Source: Pantoea rwandensis (lineage in GTDB: Bacteria; Pseudomonadota; Gammaproteobacteria; Enterobacterales; Enterobacteriaceae). From it: a DNA stretch of 64,000 nt. The stretch's first letter is position 1, and each line of letters starts with the position of its first letter. Location: assembly GCF_002095475.1 (NCBI RefSeq), contig NZ_MLFR01000014.1, positions 1 to 64,000 on the forward strand, given 5' to 3'. The position numbers and the translations under genes were made by a program. This document shows, piece after piece, positions 36,991 to 46,240 of the stretch. The notes beneath the pieces are model-generated. The model had not been told where the DNA came from and ran no database searches. It saw only the letters and a list, made by a program, of their open reading frames with translations.

Positions 36991-37018
36991 CAGCCTGAAG
37001 TCACTCGACTTCAGGCTG
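36991..37018. terminator. Bidirectional hairpin between trhO and yceI
   Basis: CAGCCTGAAGTC (36991-37002), loop ACTC, GACTTCAGGCTG (37007-37018): a perfect 12-bp stem between two convergent genes. The plus side is followed by CTTGCGTTTTA. Confidence 0.75.
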
Positions 37019-37026
37019 CTTGCGTT

Positions 37027-37602
37027 TTATTGACGTACACCTTCCACCGATATAATCAGTTCTGCAGTTTGCGAAGCCGGCCCTAAATCTTTGCTGATAT
37101 TGAATTCTTTCAGCACGATGTTGCCACTCGCCTCAAAGCCTGCACGATAACCTCCCCACGGATCTTTGCCTTCACCCATTAATTTGGCATCCAGCGTAAT
37201 CGGTTTAGTCACACCGTTGAGCGTCAGATCGCCGGTAATCTTGTAGTCCTTGCCTTCTTTTTTTACTGCGGTGGAAGTAAAGGTGGCTTGCGGGAATTTG
37301 GCGCTATTCAGGAAGTCAGCGCTACGAATATGCTTGTCTCGCTCTGCATGGTTAGTATCGAGACTGGCAGTATTCAGGGTTACACTCACTTTATCCGCAG
37401 CGGGATTGGCCTCATCAAAGGTGAAAGTACCGTCAAAGTCTTTGAAGGTGCCGTATAACCAGCTGTAGCCTAAATGCTGGATGCGGAACTGCACAAAGGC
37501 GTGTTGGCCTTCTTTATCAAACTTATAGTCAGCGGCGTTGGCCATCAAGCTGGCGCTGAGCACGCTGACGGCGCCGAGTGCCAGTAGGGTTTTCTTTAAC
37601 AT
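37027..37602 (-). CDS. yceI: YceI family periplasmic protein
   Basis: A 191-residue secreted protein of the YceI lipocalin-like family, which can bind isoprenoid-type lipids such as polyprenyl chains. The signal ends LSASLMANA and the body includes [20 protein letters not shown] and [18 protein letters not shown] [15 protein letters not shown]. In E. coli it is induced by base and osmotic stress. It is 4 bp downstream of yceJ, so the two are one operon. Confidence 0.93.
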   Translation of the reverse strand: MLKKTLLALGAVSVLSASLMANAADYKFDKEGQHAFVQFRIQHLGYSWLYGTFKDFDGTFTFDEANPAADKVSVTLNTASLDTNHAERDKHIRSADFLNSAKFPQATFTSTAVKKEGKDYKITGDLTLNGVTKPITLDAKLMGEGKDPWGGYRAGFEASGNIVLKEFNISKDLGPASQTAELIISVEGVRQ

Positions 37603-37606
37603 ATTA

Positions 37607-38176
37607 CTATTCCTTTTCAGAGGTTAACGGGATGCGGTAACCCAACATCCTTTTCAATGTCACATCACGATCAACAAAATGGTGTTTCAACGCGGCGAGC
37701 GCATGCAGAGCCGAAAGCAGCACCAACCCCCAAGCCAGCCATAAATGAATGTCACCCGCCAGGTCGGCTTGCATACCTGCACCACTGAACAAAGCGGGCA
37801 CGCTGAACCAACCGAAAACTGAGATAGGTTTACCATCGGCGGTGGAGATCAGATAACCACTCAACAGCAAAATCAGTAGCAGGCCATACAGTAGCCAGTG
37901 TGCTGCAGAGGCGGAGCGACGAACCTGAGGTGAGTAATGTGCCAGTGGAGCAGGCGGCGGTGAGACCACGCGCCAACTCAGCCGCAACAGTAACGTGGCA
38001 AATAATAAGATACCGATGCCTTTATGTATTTCCGGCGCACTGCGATACCAGCCATCATAATAACCCAAGCCCACCATCCATAAACCCAACGCAAACATGC
38101 CGTAAATGGCCAGCGCCATCAGCCAATGCAATAAAAGGGATAAGAGCCCGAAGTGTTGAGTGGAATTACGCCACAT
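37607..38176 (-). CDS. yceJ: Cytochrome b561 family protein YceJ
   Basis: A 189-residue four-helix inner-membrane cytochrome b561. Likely haem-ligand His residues lie in [24 protein letters not shown] and HALAALKHH. The cofactor-side phrase [15 protein letters not shown] is identical in style to E. coli. The ATG at 38176 matches the E. coli N-terminus; the frame is open 21 codons further upstream but without support. It probably passes electrons to or from its partner YceI. Confidence 0.92.
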   Translation of the reverse strand: MWRNSTQHFGLLSLLLHWLMALAIYGMFALGLWMVGLGYYDGWYRSAPEIHKGIGILLFATLLLRLSWRVVSPPPAPLAHYSPQVRRSASAAHWLLYGLLLILLLSGYLISTADGKPISVFGWFSVPALFSGAGMQADLAGDIHLWLAWGLVLLSALHALAALKHHFVDRDVTLKRMLGYRIPLTSEKE

Positions 38177-38347
38177 GATTGTTGACCGGAAAATGAAATA
38201 AGTAGTAATGAGCATCCACATTTTGAAATGTGAAAGCAATCAGGCTTACTTTTCTATAACTTTTAAAAAGTCATTCGTAATAAATGGGTAATTATTCCAA
38301 TGTTGATCAAGATTATTGAATGCAGAGGACGGTTAGCGGGAAAAGAT

Positions 38348-38413
38348 ATGAATAAAAAATCAATTGCTACACCAAATGCGGCAATGGCTGTTTTAAAAAT
38401 TAATGAAAGATAA
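38348..38413 (+). CDS. Possible 21-residue small protein
   Basis: ATG at 38348 with GGGA about 7 nt upstream opens a 21-residue frame (MNKKSIATPNAAMAVLKINE...) in the gap between yceJ and solA. The peptide is basic and not hydrophobic. The surrounding DNA is AT-rich and the frame is short enough to be chance, so only the start context supports it. Confidence 0.2.
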   Translation: MNKKSIATPNAAMAVLKINER

Positions 38414-38437
38414 ATTAACGTCAATTTATGTCAACCA

Positions 38438-38461
38438 TGCTGGCGCGGCAGTGCGCCAGCA
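38438..38461. terminator. Hairpin downstream of solA
   Basis: TGCTGGCGC (38438-38446), loop GGCAGT, GCGCCAGCA (38453-38461): a 9-bp GC-rich stem 12 bp beyond the solA stop. There is no clear T-tract on either side. Confidence 0.5.
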
Positions 38462-38473
38462 CGGTGATATTAT

Positions 38474-39589
38474 TCAAGCAAAGCGTGCCAGGGAGAATGG
38501 CGTGAGATCGAATGAGAAAGGTTTGTCCTGAGCGAATTCGCTGGCGAGTTCACCGAGCACGCTGGCAAATTTGAATCCGTGGCCGCTTAAGCCAGTGATG
38601 ATCAAACGATTTGGCTCACCCGGTAGCGTATCAATAATGAAATCTTCATCAGGCGTATTGTCGTAGCTACAAGCTTCACCGTGCAAACATACTCCGACGC
38701 CCGGCAGGAACTGGCGCAGGAAACTGAATGCCTCATTGCCATCTGCCGCTATGCTGCCAAAAGGTTTACGATCTTCAGGTTTCTGCATCAGCTGGCCGCC
38801 ATCATGGCGTCCTACTTTTAATGCATTGTTATCCGCTGGGAAGCCATAAAAATGCGTGCCATCCGGCATCTCCACGGTAAACCCTGGAAATTGATTATTT
38901 TCACTGTAACGTCCGTCAGCCTGATACCAGGCAAACACCTTACGTACTGGGCTGACAGGCAGGTCTTGCACCAGTTGACTGACCCAGGTTCCCGCGCTGA
39001 CCAGTAGCTTACGCGCGCGGAACACGCCATCGCGCGTAGTGACTTGCTGCAGGTCGCCGTCGCGGCTTATTTCACTCACAGGGCAATTAAACAGCTGCGC
39101 ACAGCCAGCTTGTTCAGCCAACTTTATCCAGCTACGTACCGCTTGCTCACACTTAAGGAAACCGGAGTTAGGCTCAAATACACCAATGTATCCATCTGGC
39201 ACTTCGATTTGTGGCCAGCGCTTACGCACCTCGTCCGCCTGTAACACTTTCACATCCAGCTTGAAGGCTTTTGCACTGTCGATGACATTCTGAATAAAGG
39301 TTGAAGTCAGTGGCGCGAGGTTGAGGATACCGCTGCGGTGCATAATACGCTCGCCGCCTTGGCGTTCCAGCTCATCCCATAAGGTTTGTGCACGCAGCAC
39401 CAGTGGCACATAGCGTTCACCTTCGCCGTAAGCGTGGCGGATGAGGCGCGTTTCACCATGATGTGTGCCCTGGCTGTGTGGGGGATGGGCGCTATCAATC
39501 ATCAATACCGATAAGCCCGCTTGGGTCGCATAAAAACCGGCGGCTGCGCCAACCGATCCGCTGCCCACCACAATCAGATCATAAACCAT
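38474..39589 (-). CDS. solA: N-methyl-L-tryptophan oxidase
   Basis: A 371-residue flavoprotein that oxidatively demethylates N-methyl amino acids, releasing formaldehyde and hydrogen peroxide. The FAD-binding fold begins [20 protein letters not shown]. The Cys expected to bind FAD covalently is in [15 protein letters not shown], and the closing [17 protein letters not shown] is typical. The ATG at 39589 fits the family; the longer frame up to 39661 has no support. Confidence 0.93.
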   Translation of the reverse strand: MVYDLIVVGSGSVGAAAGFYATQAGLSVLMIDSAHPPHSQGTHHGETRLIRHAYGEGERYVPLVLRAQTLWDELERQGGERIMHRSGILNLAPLTSTFIQNVIDSAKAFKLDVKVLQADEVRKRWPQIEVPDGYIGVFEPNSGFLKCEQAVRSWIKLAEQAGCAQLFNCPVSEISRDGDLQQVTTRDGVFRARKLLVSAGTWVSQLVQDLPVSPVRKVFAWYQADGRYSENNQFPGFTVEMPDGTHFYGFPADNNALKVGRHDGGQLMQKPEDRKPFGSIAADGNEAFSFLRQFLPGVGVCLHGEACSYDNTPDEDFIIDTLPGEPNRLIITGLSGHGFKFASVLGELASEFAQDKPFSFDLTPFSLARFA

Positions 39590-39694
39590 AACCACATCAC
39601 TCCTGCACACGGCGAATTTTTTCAACAGCATACCAAAAGAGAGCGCCCATGAAAAAGGCACCCGATTGGGTGCCCTTTCACGCGAAGATAAGAA

Positions 39695-39949
39695 TTAATG
39701 CTTTTGATTGTCGCGTAGGTATTGCTCTGTGGACTCTATCTTTGCAATGCCAGCTTCGAGTATCGAGATGAACTGCCTGGCTACATCGGTAGTCAGCCAG
39801 TAGGTGGGGCCTACGTCAGCTTCTTCTTCTTTCTGATCCTGCGATGATAGCGAGTGCAGGCGGATCATCATGGCGTCATAACTGTCTACGGTGCTGATGT
39901 CCCATCCAACCAACGGATGCGTCTGGATGACGTCTTTATTTCTGTCCAT
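39695..39949 (-). CDS. bssS: Biofilm formation regulator BssS
   Basis: An 84-residue cytoplasmic protein close to E. coli BssS: VIQTHPLVGWDISTVDSYDA and LTTDVARQFISILEAGIAKI. It influences biofilm through indole and catabolite signalling; the mechanism is unclear. GGAGGT upstream with correct spacing supports the ATG at 39949. Confidence 0.93.
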   Translation of the reverse strand: MDRNKDVIQTHPLVGWDISTVDSYDAMMIRLHSLSSQDQKEEEADVGPTYWLTTDVARQFISILEAGIAKIESTEQYLRDNQKH

Positions 39950-40099
39950 TATAACCTCCATATTACTCGTTAAACGAAGTGCTTCTTGAGGTTCAATGCG
40001 GCTTTTCTTGCACTAGCGGAACAATTATAACATGAAACAGGCGGTACAATAGTTTAAAAGTGGGTGTTATAAAACAGTTCTAAAATAAATGCGTTTCAA

Positions 40100-40143
40100 A
40101 TGCTATTTTTGTCGAATAATAGCATGCCCGATGCACTGGGCAT
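40100..40143. other. Two overlapping hairpins upstream of bssS
   Basis: ATGCTATT (40100-40107) pairs with AATAGCAT (40118-40125), and ATGCCC (40124-40129) pairs with GGGCAT (40138-40143), so the two stems share two bases. The second is followed on the plus strand by TTATT. They lie in the 287-bp AT-rich gap between bssS and the 89-residue gene. The gap contains no convincing ORF. Confidence 0.4.
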
Positions 40144-40236
40144 TTATTGGATAATCTACAGAACTTCTACAACAGCGTTATCGGCGCTCATCATGTGAAA
40201 CTTTACAGCGCGTGATGGGTATAAAACGCTACCCAC

Positions 40237-40506
40237 TCAGGCGTGAGGATCGGCGGGTAACAGGCCATTACGCTTCTGAATCTCTTCGGCCAACCGGGTA
40301 AAATGTTGCTGTAACTGTGCGTCGTGGTTCTGGTTTTGCGCTTCAAGTGACAAGTTATGCACCAGCAGTTGGCTGGCACGATCGTCAAGACAGAACGTTA
40401 AACTGGCAAAAGCATTTTCCAGTACGGTCAAGCGGCGTTGCTGTTCGGCAATTAATGCCAGTAACTCACCAAACGTCATCGCCTCTTCTGGTTTTTCAGT
40501 AGTCAT
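40237..40506 (-). CDS. Unknown helical protein (89 aa)
   Basis: The product is almost wholly helical, with heptad-like spacing in TFGELLALIAEQQRRLTVLE and ETIQ-like C-terminal helix; it has one Cys and no signal. It is not recognised. The start at 40506 is supported by the very strong site AGGAGGTG 7 nt upstream. It lies between bssS and dinI, a place with no equivalent that I recall in E. coli. High expected translation and dense coiled-coil character suggest a small adaptor or regulator, which is inference only. Confidence 0.7.
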   Translation of the reverse strand: MTTEKPEEAMTFGELLALIAEQQRRLTVLENAFASLTFCLDDRASQLLVHNLSLEAQNQNHDAQLQQHFTRLAEEIQKRNGLLPADPHA

Positions 40507-40604
40507 GTAAAACACCTCCTGTCAGCATGACGAGGCAAGAATAGGGGATCGTTTAATCAGAGTCTAGATGCAGCAACTTTATCTGGCGAGGGGGAAATAA
40601 AAAC

Positions 40605-40630
40605 AAAAAAGCCGGGTGGCGAAACCCGGC
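40605..40630 (-). terminator. Terminator of dinI
   Basis: On the minus strand GCCGGGT (complement of 40624-40630), loop TTCGCC, ACCCGGC and then six T (complement of 40605-40610). It lies 20 bp after the dinI stop. Confidence 0.9.
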
Positions 40631-40649
40631 GAAAACGGCACAGTGGCAG

Positions 40650-40895
40650 TTAATCAGTAATAAACCAGTCGTCTGCACTTTCCCACGTTTCTTGTAAAAT
40701 ATCGCTGATGCGCTCGCGCGTCTCTTTACCGCCGCCGAATACGCTGAGCTGATTACCGCCCGCATAACGGACTTTGACATGGTGATCGTCATCAGAGAAT
40801 TCAAGAGAAATACGGCGGGTCAGTTCGGCACTCAGTGCGTCTAACGCACCTGCAGGAAGGGGCTGGGTTTTCGCTACGGTAATTTCAACACGCAT
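40650..40895 (-). CDS. dinI: DNA damage-inducible protein I
   Basis: An 81-residue protein that binds and stabilises RecA filaments and tunes the SOS response. The sequence follows E. coli DinI: an acidic C-terminal helix ERISDILQETWESADDWF mimics single-stranded DNA, and VEITVAKTQPLPAGA opens the beta strand. A perfect LexA box is directly upstream. Confidence 0.95.
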   Translation of the reverse strand: MRVEITVAKTQPLPAGALDALSAELTRRISLEFSDDDHHVKVRYAGGNQLSVFGGGKETRERISDILQETWESADDWFITD

Positions 40896-40914
40896 AAGAG
40901 CCTCCGGAATAATA

Positions 40915-40934
40915 TACTGTTTATTTGTACAGTA
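40915..40934 (-). promoter_or_regulatory. LexA (SOS) box of dinI
   Basis: TACTGTTTATTTGTACAGTA matches the LexA consensus (CTGT-N8-ACAG) exactly with symmetric flanks. It lies 19 bp before the dinI start codon, so dinI is an SOS gene here as in E. coli. Confidence 0.93.
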
Positions 40935-40963
40935 TAGTTATCCCAAAGGCAAGTAGCGCAAAA

Positions 40964-42010
40964 TTATTCTTTGATACGCCAGTTCAGCGTTTCACCTGCA
41001 AGGAAAGGCACCAACGTGTCATCGGCGACCTTGATGGTCTCTTGCACCGTCCATGGATCACGAACTAACGTCAGCGTGCCCTCGTTGAGCGGCAGCCCAT
41101 AGAAATTAGGTCCGTTCTCTGAACAGAACGCTTCGAAGTGCTCGAGTGCTTGCAAATCTTCGAATACGGTGGCGTAAGCCGGTAGCGAGGTGGGTGCATT
41201 AAAGACACCAGCACAACCACAGCTGGCTTCTTTCAGATGGCGCAGGTGCGGCGCAGTGTCAGTGCCGAGGAATACGCGACGATTGCCACTGGCGACCAAT
41301 TTACGCAGTGCCTCCTGATGAATATTGCGCTTCAGAATGGGCAGGCAATAAAGATGAGGACGCACGCCGCCCACTAGCATGTGGTTACGGTTAAACATCA
41401 GATGCTGAGGCGTAATCGTTGCCCCTAACAGATCGTTGCCGGCCGCGACGTATTCCGCTGCTTCTTTGGTGGTGATGTGTTCCATGACCACTTTCAGGCC
41501 TGGGAACTGCTGGCGTAGCGGCTCCAGCACGGTTTCAATAAAACGCGCTTCACGATCAAAAATATCGATATGCGAATCGGTCACTTCACCATGAACCAGC
41601 ATTGGCATACCGATCTGCTGCATCCGATCCAGCACACTGGCGATGGAAGCGATATTGGTGACACCGTGGCTCGAATTCGTGGTGGCATGTGCGGGATAGA
41701 GTTTAGCGGCGGTGAACGTCCCGCTACGGAAGCCGCGTTCGATCTCATCGGGATCCAATGAATCGGTGAGATAGCAGGTCATCAACGGCGTAAAGGCGTG
41801 CTCAGCGGGCAGCGCGGCCATAATGCGTTCGCGATAAGCTATCGCGGCATCGACGCTGGTCACCGGTGGAACCAGGTTTGGCATGACAATCGCACGTGCA
41901 TTCACTGCGCTGGTATAAGGCAATACGGCATTGAGCATCGCGCCATCGCGCAGATGGATATGCCAGTCGTCAGGGCGGCGAATCGTGATTTGCTGAGGTT
42001 GGGCTGTCAT
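40964..42010 (-). CDS. pyrC: Dihydroorotase
   Basis: A 348-residue zinc amidohydrolase that cyclises carbamoyl aspartate to dihydroorotate in pyrimidine synthesis. Visible metal ligands are the HxH in [10 protein letters not shown], the carboxylated Lys in [14 protein letters not shown], His in VHGEV and VMEHIT, and Asp in LGTDTAPH. Length equals E. coli PyrC. A PurR-like operator lies upstream. It is transcribed alone on the minus strand. Confidence 0.96.
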   Translation of the reverse strand: MTAQPQQITIRRPDDWHIHLRDGAMLNAVLPYTSAVNARAIVMPNLVPPVTSVDAAIAYRERIMAALPAEHAFTPLMTCYLTDSLDPDEIERGFRSGTFTAAKLYPAHATTNSSHGVTNIASIASVLDRMQQIGMPMLVHGEVTDSHIDIFDREARFIETVLEPLRQQFPGLKVVMEHITTKEAAEYVAAGNDLLGATITPQHLMFNRNHMLVGGVRPHLYCLPILKRNIHQEALRKLVASGNRRVFLGTDTAPHLRHLKEASCGCAGVFNAPTSLPAYATVFEDLQALEHFEAFCSENGPNFYGLPLNEGTLTLVRDPWTVQETIKVADDTLVPFLAGETLNWRIKE

Positions 42011-42076
42011 TCAAAAGGCTCCGGCTAAGAAAAAACGAAAGGGCACGTTTAGGCCGGGGAGTAATCATAAGGGTGT

Positions 42077-42092
42077 GAGCAACCGTTTGCAC
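42077..42092 (-). promoter_or_regulatory. PurR-like operator upstream of pyrC
   Basis: On the minus strand GTGCAAACGGTTGCTC matches the PurR consensus at 11 of 16 positions, including nearly all of the GCAAACG core. It lies about 67 bp before the pyrC start. PurR control of pyrC is established in E. coli. Confidence 0.55.
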
Positions 42093-42113
42093 GGGATTTT
42101 ATTCGGGTAAATG

Positions 42114-42137
42114 AAAACCGCACCCGAAGGTGCGGTT
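42114..42137 (-). terminator. Terminator of yceB
   Basis: AACCGCACC (42116-42124), loop CGAA, GGTGCGGTT (42129-42137); read on the minus strand the stem is followed by TTTTCATTT. It lies 8 bp after the yceB stop. Confidence 0.75.
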
Positions 42138-42144
42138 GCAGAGG

Positions 42145-42707
42145 TTAATCCGTAAACGGAATCACCAGTTCTCCTGGCTTGACCTCAATGCCTTTAGCAA
42201 ATTTCTTCGCCAGCGCTTCCCCTTTGCTCCGGTCTTCACTGAGCACATAAGCGGGTTTCTCGTTGAAGTAGCGCTTCAACGACTCATTCAAATAGGGTGT
42301 CAGCGTTTTCATGATGGATGCCATCTTCTCTGGCTGTACTTGCGCATCAACAATCTCTATATCATGCAGATAAATAGCACCTTCTTGCGCATTGAAAACG
42401 GGTTGTGCTTTCATCTTCAATTGCATTTCAGCCTGCTGCGGACCGAACAGGGAACTGACATTGATGTTAGCTTTGCCAGACAGGGTAATCTTGCCGGGTT
42501 CTTCGCGGCCAATTTGGCTGTTCAGATCGCTCAGCACAATATGTGCATTGACCAACCCGGAAACACCGATGTCTTTTTCGAAGTTATTGCGCTTCTGCAG
42601 CGCCTGATTCACTTCCTGCTCGCTGATGGTGTACTGCGTCAATTGGTTACAGCCGCTCAACATCACGCTAAAAACAGGGCTAGCAGCCCAGACATCGCCT
42701 TTTTCAT
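42145..42707 (-). pseudogene. yceB: yceB lipoprotein gene with a -1 frameshift in the signal peptide
   Basis: The body is E. coli YceB: GCNQLTQYTISEQEVNQALQ, IGREEPGKITLSGKANI and FAKGIEVKPGELVIPFTD. The natural start ATG at 42707, behind GAGGA, reads MKKAMSGLLALFL and then hits a stop, because the T-run (complement of 42670-42674) has five bases. With six it would give a perfect lipoprotein signal and join LSGC in frame, for 187 residues against 186 in E. coli. The alternative ATG at 42717 is in frame with the body but gives a charged non-signal start. One base is missing in the sequence or in the genome. Confidence 0.8.
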
Positions 42708-42817
42708 ATTTCCTCATCCTGAACGATACGGCAAAACAGGCATAGCGTGCCTGAAAGCGTGCCAGGTGTCACCAGGAGAGGGATGAGAAACGCCGCAGCG
42801 TTTCTCAGGACACAGCA

Positions 42818-43465
42818 CTATGCTGCGATGGAAGAGAGCAGATTGACTTGCGTTTGTTTCGCCATATTGTCTCGATAATCGGCAACGCGACTCGGCCAAT
42901 CAATACCGGCTACCAGCGTGAGCGAGCGCAGTAAAGGAAACAAATTAATATCATCTTCTGACAGTTCACCGTTCACCGCATTGGGTTTGACGATGAGCTT
43001 GTCGAGTTGGCGCAGGTCATCACTGATATTTTTAATCAGTCCCGGTGCGTGTTTACGCAGCTCGGTGAAATCGCCGAGGCTGGCCTGTTTTTTTTCGCGG
43101 AAGTAGTTGCGTGCTTCCGGTGTGGCAAACTCGGCAAACGAAGCTTCCGCGATGCGTGGGATCAGTAGCTTATTAATATAACCGTTCACGCGCCGCAACC
43201 ATTCGCTGATGGCAGGGTTGTTTTTGCCATTGAGCAAGGGTTCGCGATCTTGTTTATCCACTAACCGGACAATATCCATGCTCTCTGGCATGGCGCTACC
43301 ATCGGCTTTTTGCAGAATGGGCGCCATTTTCTGACCAATGAGTTTTTTGGGCATTTGCTCATCGTCATTGAGCATAACAATCAATTCAACTGGCAGATTT
43401 TTTAACCCGAAAATCATGCGCGCTTTGACGCAGAAAGGGCAGTGATCGTAGATGTAAAGTTTCAT
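42818..43465 (-). CDS. grxB: Glutaredoxin 2
   Basis: A 215-residue glutaredoxin with a GST-like fold: N-terminal thioredoxin domain with the active site CPFC (residues 9-12) and an all-helical C-terminal domain (IVKPNAVNGELSEDDINLFP). It reduces protein and glutathione mixed disulfides. The start at 43465 matches E. coli and has GGAG upstream; the frame up to 43606 is an extension into intergenic DNA. Confidence 0.95.
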   Translation of the reverse strand: MKLYIYDHCPFCVKARMIFGLKNLPVELIVMLNDDEQMPKKLIGQKMAPILQKADGSAMPESMDIVRLVDKQDREPLLNGKNNPAISEWLRRVNGYINKLLIPRIAEASFAEFATPEARNYFREKKQASLGDFTELRKHAPGLIKNISDDLRQLDKLIVKPNAVNGELSEDDINLFPLLRSLTLVAGIDWPSRVADYRDNMAKQTQVNLLSSIAA

Positions 43466-43484
43466 CCCGCTTCTCCTTTGATGC

Positions 43485-43508
43485 AAAGGGTGACAGCGGT
43501 CACCCTTT
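43485..43508 (-). terminator. Hairpin between mdtH and grxB
   Basis: AAAGGGTGAC (43485-43494), loop AGCG, GTCACCCTTT (43499-43508), a perfect 10-bp stem between the mdtH stop and the grxB start. On the minus strand only three T follow, so it may be a partial terminator or an mRNA end. Confidence 0.55.
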
Positions 43509-43554
43509 TTCCGGACGTGCGGGAAGTATGGAAGAGATTGTCTGAAGGGGCAAA

Positions 43555-44758
43555 CTAGCTGCTGAATATGACTGGTGCGACGGGACGCGGTTGAAGCTGC
43601 CACCACAATGCCAACAAGGTGATCATCCCGATGCTGCTCAGCAGCATCCAGGGCAATTCCGGTAACGCCATCTGTTGCCCGATGTCAAACATCCAGCCGC
43701 CACCGGAGTAGCCAATCAACCCGCCAATGGCGAGTCCTAATTTGCTGAAGCCCATATAGCTGCCGCGAGCACGAGAACTGGCCAGTGAAGCGCTGAGTGT
43801 CTCACGTGCGGGTTCAGCAATGATTGAACCGAGATAAAACACGCCGATGAGCATGAACAACGAGGGAAGTGAATCCGTCATGCCGACCGGGAGCAGGCTA
43901 AAGGTCATCAGGAACAAACCGGCCATCAGGCGGGTCTCCAGCCGAAAACGCTTTTCGCTCCAGCGTGCAATCGGATAGAGCAGACTCAGCGAAAGCATGG
44001 CTTCAATGGCGTACATCCATTTTACCGCTGCCGGCGATCCCGCGACTTGGTTCACCATCACCGGTAGCATCAGCATGACTTGCACCGCCAAAATAAAGTA
44101 ACCGGTGAGCGTCAAAACATAGAGGCGAAAGCGTTTATCTTGCCAGACACGCTGCAAGCCCTCGCGCATGGCAATGCGTTCAGTCGAGATACGCCAGGCG
44201 GGTAGCCAGATGGCGTTGAAGATTGCCGCGGTGACAAACACCCCTGCGCCCACCCAGCAGACCAAACGGAAATCCCATGCCAGTAACCAACTGCCCACCA
44301 GCGCTCCGAGCACTGCGCCGGCACTGTCTTGCATCATTAACAGCGAGAAAAAAACGACCGCGTTCGCGTGCGCGCACCAGTTTTACCACCATGGCGCTAC
44401 GTGGAGGATCAAATAACGTGCCGCCAAGGCCTGAGAGCACACAGGCCAACCACAGTAGCCAGGGTTGATGGGCCAGAGCCATGCAGGCGAAACCAGCCGC
44501 GCGCATCAGCATGCCGGTGACAATAAGGGGGCGAGCACCAAAGCGATCGGCAATGGCCCCGCCAAAGATGCCGAACCCTTGCTGGACAAACTGGCGCAAT
44601 CCCAGCGCAATACCCACCATTAATGCCGCCCAACCGAGTTGTTCGACAAAATGAATGGAAATTAGCGGGAATACGACAAAAAAACCCAACACGACCAGCA
44701 TGTTATCGACTAATAAAAATGTTTTACCAAGGCGTCGTGCCCGCGCAACCCGAGACAT
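43555..44758 (-). pseudogene. mdtH: mdtH multidrug transporter gene with a +1 frameshift
   Basis: MdtH is a 12-helix MFS drug exporter. The N-terminal part from 44758 ([20 protein letters not shown]) and the C-terminal part to 43555 are in different frames and meet at a run of seven A on the plus strand (44348-44354). In E. coli the junction reads [16 protein letters not shown]; with six bases the same is obtained here, giving 400 residues. As written, the first part continues into an unrelated tail and stops near 44180, while the second has an internal ATG at 44337 only. It is either a sequencing indel or a true null allele. Confidence 0.88.
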
Positions 44759-45003
44759 GCTTTATCCTGAGCAAGAGAGTGGAATAAGAGACCATTTGGT
44801 CTATTTTCTGCCTGCTCAGGTGGGAAAAATAGTTTTATCAGGATGATATTTTTTAATCGAATGCGCAGAAAATTTAATCCTGAATCAGGAACAATGACGT
44901 TGCATGCTTTCGAGGGTTTTACCGCAGCGAAGGGGACGGTTATAGTGAGAAGTATCGCCGCTGGCGTACATCTTTCTTAAAGTTATGGATTTCAGGAGTC
45001 ATG

Positions 45004-45591
45004 ATGTTTGGCTATCGTTCTGCTGGCCCACGCGTGCGCCTCACTACCGATCGTTTGGTGGTCCGTTTAGTTCACGAACGCGATGCCTGGCGATTGGCTG
45101 ATTACTACGCTGAGAATCGCGTTTTTCTCAAGCCCTGGGAGCCGGTGCGCGATGAAAGCCACTGCTACCCCTCCGGTTGGCAAGCGCGTCTTGGCTTGAT
45201 AGCCGACATGCATAAACAGGGATCGGCTTACTATTTTGTGTTGATGGACCAGGAAGAGCGCGAAGTGCGCGGTGTCGCCAACTTTAGCAATGTGTTGCGC
45301 GGTTCCTTTCACGCCTGCTATCTCGGTTATTCGCTGGGTGAGAAGTGGCAAGGGCAGGGCATGATGTTTGAAGCACTGCAGTCTGCCATTCGCTACATGC
45401 AGCGTCAGCAGCGTATCCATCGCATTATGGCAAATTATATGCCGCACAATCAGCGCAGTGGTGATCTACTCGCTCGCCTTGGTTTTGAGAAAGAAGGTTA
45501 TGCGAAAGACTATCTGCTTATTGATGGTCGCTGGCAGGACCACGTGCTGACTGCCCTGACCTGGCGCGAGTGGACCCCGGAACGTCGTTGA
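45004..45591 (+). CDS. rimJ: Ribosomal protein S5 alanine N-acetyltransferase
   Basis: A 195-residue GNAT acetyltransferase (from 45004; an ATG directly before it at 45001 is possible). It modifies the N-terminus of ribosomal protein S5 and assists 30S maturation. It follows E. coli RimJ closely: [20 protein letters not shown] and the cofactor loop [18 protein letters not shown]. It starts the plus-strand run rimJ-yceH-mviM. Confidence 0.95.
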   Translation: MFGYRSAGPRVRLTTDRLVVRLVHERDAWRLADYYAENRVFLKPWEPVRDESHCYPSGWQARLGLIADMHKQGSAYYFVLMDQEEREVRGVANFSNVLRGSFHACYLGYSLGEKWQGQGMMFEALQSAIRYMQRQQRIHRIMANYMPHNQRSGDLLARLGFEKEGYAKDYLLIDGRWQDHVLTALTWREWTPERR

Positions 45592-45609
45592 AAATAAAAG
45601 GACTAAGCA

Positions 45610-46239
45610 ATGAAGATGGCACTTTCTGCGCAGGCGCTGCGCGTTATCGGCTGCTTGCTGGAGAAGCAGGTCACCACCCCCGACCAATATCCACTGTCAT
45701 TGAATGGCGTGGTCACTGCCTGCAATCAAAAATCCAACCGTGAACCGGTGATGAATCTTAGTGAAATGGAGGTGCAATCGCAGCTTGATGAGTTAGTGAA
45801 AAAACATCTCGCCACCTCTAATAGCGGCTTCGGGCAGCGTGTCAGTAAATACGAACAGCGCTTCTGCAACTCAGCGTTTGGCAATCTGCAACTTAACAGT
45901 GCAGAAGTGGCGGTATTAACCTTGCTGTTTTTGCGCGGCACTCAGACGCCAGGTGAGCTACGTACTCGCAGTGGGCGCCTGCATGAGTTTAGCGATATGA
46001 ATGAAGTGGAACAGACGCTGAGCGGTTTGATCACGCGTGATGATGGTCCAATGGTCGTGCGACTGTCGCGTGAGCCGGGTAAACGGGAAAGCCGTTATAT
46101 GCACCTGTTTGGTGGCGAAGTGGCAGAAGAGAGCGTTGAGCACCTCAGCACGGCAGACAATGAAGACCTCACCACGCGCGTTGCACAGTTAGAAGCGCGT
46201 GTCGCCCAGTTGGAAAAATTACTGCAACAGGAGCACTGA
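45610..46239 (+). CDS. yceH: DUF480 protein YceH
   Basis: A 209-residue protein with two winged-helix-like halves and a C-terminal coiled coil ([17 protein letters not shown]). It matches E. coli YceH in [19 protein letters not shown] and [20 protein letters not shown]. Its role is unknown. It is 18 bp after rimJ and 1 bp before mviM, so an operon is likely. Confidence 0.92.
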   Translation: MKMALSAQALRVIGCLLEKQVTTPDQYPLSLNGVVTACNQKSNREPVMNLSEMEVQSQLDELVKKHLATSNSGFGQRVSKYEQRFCNSAFGNLQLNSAEVAVLTLLFLRGTQTPGELRTRSGRLHEFSDMNEVEQTLSGLITRDDGPMVVRLSREPGKRESRYMHLFGGEVAEESVEHLSTADNEDLTTRVAQLEARVAQLEKLLQQEH

Positions 46240-46240
46240 T

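Noticed and set aside
42130..42786. A 218-codon plus-strand frame opposite yceB
   Set aside because: It is antisense to a recognised gene, has no family resemblance and no ribosome site; yceB on the minus strand explains the region.
44180..44758. mdtH as two separate small genes or programmed frameshifting
   Set aside because: Neither half is a known protein alone, and the junction matches E. coli MdtH when one A is removed. No slippery heptamer with a downstream structure was seen beyond the plain homopolymer.
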